Both the position numbers and the translations under genes were made by a program. This document shows, piece after piece, positions 29,530-31,226 of a stretch of DNA of 31,226 bases. The stretch lies in the NCBI GenBank assembly GCA_026770615.1, contig MU631315.1:564571-595796 (forward strand), in the 5' to 3' direction. The number at the start of each line of letters is the position of its first letter. Position 1 is the stretch's first letter. Below the pieces are notes generated by a model. That model ran no database searches. It worked only from the letters and a program-made list of their open reading frames with translations, and had not been told where the DNA came from. This DNA is from Pavlovales sp. CCMP2436. Its lineage: Eukaryota > Haptophyta > Pavlovophyceae > Pavlovales.

Positions 29530-30780
29530 CTCACAAGGGTTGGCATCCGAATCACCGTTTTCACTCGTGTGTTTTCCTCGGCATCTAAGTACTCAATGTT
29601 AGTTTGGTTTCACTCGAATATTTAATCAGTTAGTTTTCTCAGAAACTGCCCCCCCCCCTGCCCCCCCCCTCTGTTACAGGCAAGGATTACGCGGCGGTGG
29701 ATGTGTCGATTTTATTGAGGAGAGGAGAGACTGCGAAGGAGCTGAACATACGGGTACTTCCGTTCATTGCCAAATGGCATCAATTCCTGTATTCAATTTC
29801 TGTATATTACGTTTTGCCATAGCTCCTTAAAAAATTAGTATCTGTTACGGCTGACGCTTGCCATTTGCCACAGAAATTGCAAGTCCGATGCCTTTTCAAA
29901 AAACACAACCACTCTCAGATTGTGGAGGACATGAAAGTGGAGGGCAACGAGACATTCGACCTCGTGCTCTACCGCTCCCGCGGATCAATTGCAAACAACC
30001 CTGAAAGCGACGTTGCCGCCCACAGGTGAAAAATATGGGCTATAAGGGCCCGAAAAGTGGGGATATGGTGGTGAAAGTGGGAAAGGGGGTGGGGAGGGGG
30101 TGGGTGGGTGTGTTTGCTCTCTATCTACTTAATGTGGCAAGGACCCAGTGAGTAGCTTCTGAAATCTGAGATAATTACAAAATGATCTGTTTTTCTAAGT
30201 TTGAAGATATGTATAGACGTAGCCTTCAGGTGCGCTCTCTACTGTCCGATAGACACCCGGACGCTATTTACTCTGGCGGGCCCTCGCATTCCTCCGCCAG
30301 AAATTTCGCCAGCAGTAAATAGCGGACTTTCTCTCTTCCGGACAGTGCTCTCTATCTACTACGCAGCTCTCTAGCTACTACGCAGCTCTCTATCTACTAT
30401 GTACTCGTAGCTCTCTATCTACTATGCAGCTCGGGTCAGAGCTACCTATCCTACGCCCCCTTAGACCCTACAAATTATGCATTTTTGAGTCATCGCTCTC
30501 TCGCACCCCCTCGCAGCCGGGCAAAAAAAACTTTTATTTAATTATTCATTTTATGTTTTGCCGTACTTTTTTTCTTTTTTTTACTCTAGTCGAAATACCC
30601 ACAATGATTGCATTTACATACACTTGCTGTAATCTACTGCCCTTCTCATCGTGTACATACAGCTCGGAGTCAAAGCTCTCTCGCACCCCCTCACAGTCAG
30701 GGGGGCTTTCTGCCGCGACGGCTTCGGGACCTGTGCTAGGGGCTGACGGGGCAAGAATGGTCCAAGCACACCGCGCGAAG
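24397..30780 (+). CDS. Na+/Ca2+ exchanger-like gene, multi-exon, 3' part outside
   Basis: Membrane exchanger of the SLC8 (NCX) type, as judged by order of conserved blocks. N-terminal CPGGLLLPLDVV precedes the first membrane helix, then SLFGSIVASDPLMQAVETIT, a degenerate alpha-1 repeat LGQSAPLLFL...IGPAALIGANALTWF, ALPGGESRQLRK, SPGT/VRVWEASVAL, a cytosolic loop and a Calx-beta domain. Intron positions with GT-AG ends and matching phases are listed in the exon entries. The C-terminal membrane half would lie beyond the window. Oddities: the alpha-1 acidic residue (usually SSAPE) is Leu, the usual Asn of the second half is Thr, and a TAG lies in frame at 25555-25557. The 5' boundary is uncertain; coding is convincing from about 24575. 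It may be a divergent paralogue or a pseudogene. Confidence 0.75.
24575..25625 (+). other. Exchanger exons 1-3 (alpha-1 region)
   Basis: Exon 1 ends at 24710. The intron 24711-24815 (GTGTGT...pyrimidine tract...TAG) joins phase 2 to give LLYAYALLLLYSLFG. Exon 2 runs from 24816 to about 25110, where the donor is unclear, and includes the NCX-like VKISYWPDYNAVAK. Exon 3 starts after TTCAG at 25348 with LPLGQSAP and continues through GGESRQLRKLPV. TAG 25555-25557 follows, and the same frame goes on as YLVILYSLYRLGHSLYVQ. A 21-base in-frame GT...TAG stretch (25537-25557) could be a tiny intron; otherwise this is a premature stop. Confidence 0.7.
25927..26866 (+). other. Exchanger exons with SPGT-VRVWEA junction
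   Basis: Exon 25927-26015 encodes AVAQIGMFAVLGPGFFASSL...SPGT and ends before GTACGC. Exon 26284-26369 begins VRVWEASVAL with a hydrophobic helix (CLLLLLLFTAW). Exon 26806-26866 continues RAAVRADGFARLREEDESAIT. Phases agree (0, then 2 with AG+A). SPGTVRVWEA matches the conserved NCX SPGVVQVWEG block. The intron 26370-26805 contains a second copy of the preceding exon end and of the following exon start. Confidence 0.8.
27311..27461. repeat. 19-bp minisatellite, eight units
   Basis: Unit CACTTATTACGAAATAAAG repeated about eight times with a few substitutions, inside an exchanger intron and flanked on both sides by partial copies of the preceding exon end. There are no unique spacers, so it is not a CRISPR array. 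Confidence 0.95.
27737..27795. repeat. Perfect 25-bp inverted repeat with 9-base loop
   Basis: The arms 27737-27761 and 27771-27795 are exact reverse complements (AGAGTCTAAGCGGCAGTGGT...), separated by TGGGGGTAT. The right arm ends at the edge of a coding exon and contains a possible splice acceptor (CTTAG). A foldback of this perfection is likely recent. Confidence 0.95.
28003..29375 (+). other. Large exchanger intron
   Basis: About 1.37 kb between the loop exon and the first certain Calx-beta exon. It holds the third dispersed repeat and simple sequence. The phase of the flanking exons (1, then 0) does not match, so at least one small exon is probably hidden here; I could not place it. Confidence 0.5.
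29065..29255 (+). repeat. Dispersed host repeat, copy 3
   Basis: Contains CCTGATCAGCCTCAG, TGGTGGGGACGGTATCCG, TTGATCCGAGTGTTTGCTCA and TAGATATTCACGCAG, in the same order as copy 1. It lies inside the exchanger intron in the same orientation as the gene. Confidence 0.8.
29376..30025 (+). other. Calx-beta domain exons of the exchanger
   Basis: Three exons with consistent phases: 29376-29493 (VYAVYEAAGSVTITIVREP... DGSATAG), 29680-29753 (KDYAAVDVSILLRRGETAKELNIR) and 29874-30025 (KLQVRCLFKK... EGNETFDLVLYRSRG). Together they show the Calx-beta signature: E-x-x-G-x-V-x-I-x-V-R, then DGSATAGKDY, and the E-x-F-x-L strand. In NCX proteins this domain binds regulatory Ca2+. The first intron starts GC (GCAAGC) rather than GT and ends TACAG. 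A further exon ending at 30780 (ASGPVLGADGARMVQAHRAK) may complete the domain, but its splice phase does not fit directly to 30025. Confidence 0.85.
30242..30345. repeat. Imperfect foldback element
   Basis: Three paired segments: CTGTCCG/CGGACAG (outer, 30242 and 30339), CGCTATTTACT/AGTAAATAGCG (30262 and 30313) and CTGGCGG/CCGCCAG (30273 and 30294). The element is flanked by similar GCTCTCTACT and GCTCTCTATC sequences. It lies in an intron of the exchanger and is MITE-like. Confidence 0.75.
30346..30432. repeat. About 19-bp tandem repeat
   Basis: Roughly four imperfect copies of AGCTCTCTATCTACTACGC. The same unit seems to begin in the adjoining foldback element. Confidence 0.85.
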
Positions 30781-31226
30781 GTAATAATATAATATAATAT
30801 AATATAATATAGTATAGTATTAAATATTATAATGTAATATTATTTTATCTTATAATATAGTATCGTAAGTATAATATAATTTAATTTAATATATTATAAT
30901 GTACAAGAATGTACTGAATATACTAGAATGTACTGAATGTACTAGAATGTACTGAATGTACTAGAATGTACTAGAATGTACTACACTTCTGTTTCCCGTG
31001 TTGCTCCCCACTTTTCTGCCGCCGACTGTGTTGCTCCTCACTTTCCATAAGCACTCAGCTGTCAACTACAGTCATCTTTTCCCTTTTTACTCGCCTCGCA
31101 ATAGATAAAAAGACCGTAAACTGCGATTCCTACACTAATTGTTACAAGATGCCAATTATAATTCAATTTATTCACATCAATATCTTTGTTTGCTGACAGT
31201 CAGCAGGAGCTGACCCCCCCCCCCCC
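30781..31226. other. AT-rich intron and minisatellite, no gene seen
   Basis: Starts with a donor-like GTAATA, then a TAATA-type repeat (to about 30890) and repeats of a 9-10-bp motif GAATGTACT (about 30897-30983). The remainder contains no recognised exon before the window ends in a C-run. Confidence 0.6.

Noticed and set aside
1..31226. tRNA or rRNA genes
   Set aside because: No cloverleaf or rRNA core sequence was recognised on either strand by reading.

Overview
This window is nuclear DNA of a single-celled eukaryote, most likely a microalga, carrying one complete but decayed endogenous virus. The flanks are GC-rich. They hold a mitochondrial-type manganese superoxide dismutase gene and a multi-intron Na+/Ca2+-exchanger-like gene with a Calx-beta domain. 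Its introns are full of poly-C, poly-T and minisatellite DNA. I infer a haptophyte-like alga from this style and from the virus type, but no sequence here proves the taxon.

Between about 1779 and 20975 the composition switches abruptly to AT-rich and the genes become dense and intronless. This 19.2-kb block is bounded by near-identical inverted repeats of 683 and 689 bp, with a second, more diverged inverted block just inside each. Its genes define a polinton-like virus / virophage-type element, closest in gene set to the algal PgVV-like group: a tyrosine recombinase (2910-4298), a TVpol-superfamily 3 helicase replicase (4635-7147), a double jelly-roll major capsid protein (8383-9774), an A32/FtsK-like packaging ATPase (9793-10500), a minor capsid/penton protein (11407-12192), a class-3 lipase (12189-12863, minus strand), a very long collagen-like and lectin-like fibre gene (12906-19208), and about eight small unassigned proteins. 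Integrase and replicase lie at the left, morphogenesis genes in the centre, fibre and accessory genes at the right. I see no maturation protease.

The replicase, capsid, ATPase, fibre and one small gene are each broken by a different small lesion: a 32-bp tandem duplication, a 33-bp unit expanded to four copies, one-base frameshifts and in-frame stops. The recombinase, minor capsid gene and lipase are open. The terminal repeats remain almost identical, so insertion looks recent relative to the damage, or some of the damage is assembly error. A 475-base run of N lies inside the collagen-like tract of the fibre gene.

The left end of the element lies only 95 bp upstream of the superoxide dismutase start codon. 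The right end abuts the remnant of a GC-rich retroelement-like gene with an OTU protease domain whose catalytic Cys is replaced by Tyr. Further right are one of three copies of a dispersed ~180-bp host repeat, about 1.1 kb with nothing recognisable, a minus-strand unknown gene, and the exchanger gene (24.4 kb to beyond the window end). That gene has altered ion-binding residues, an in-frame TAG, and introns containing partial copies of the neighbouring exon ends.
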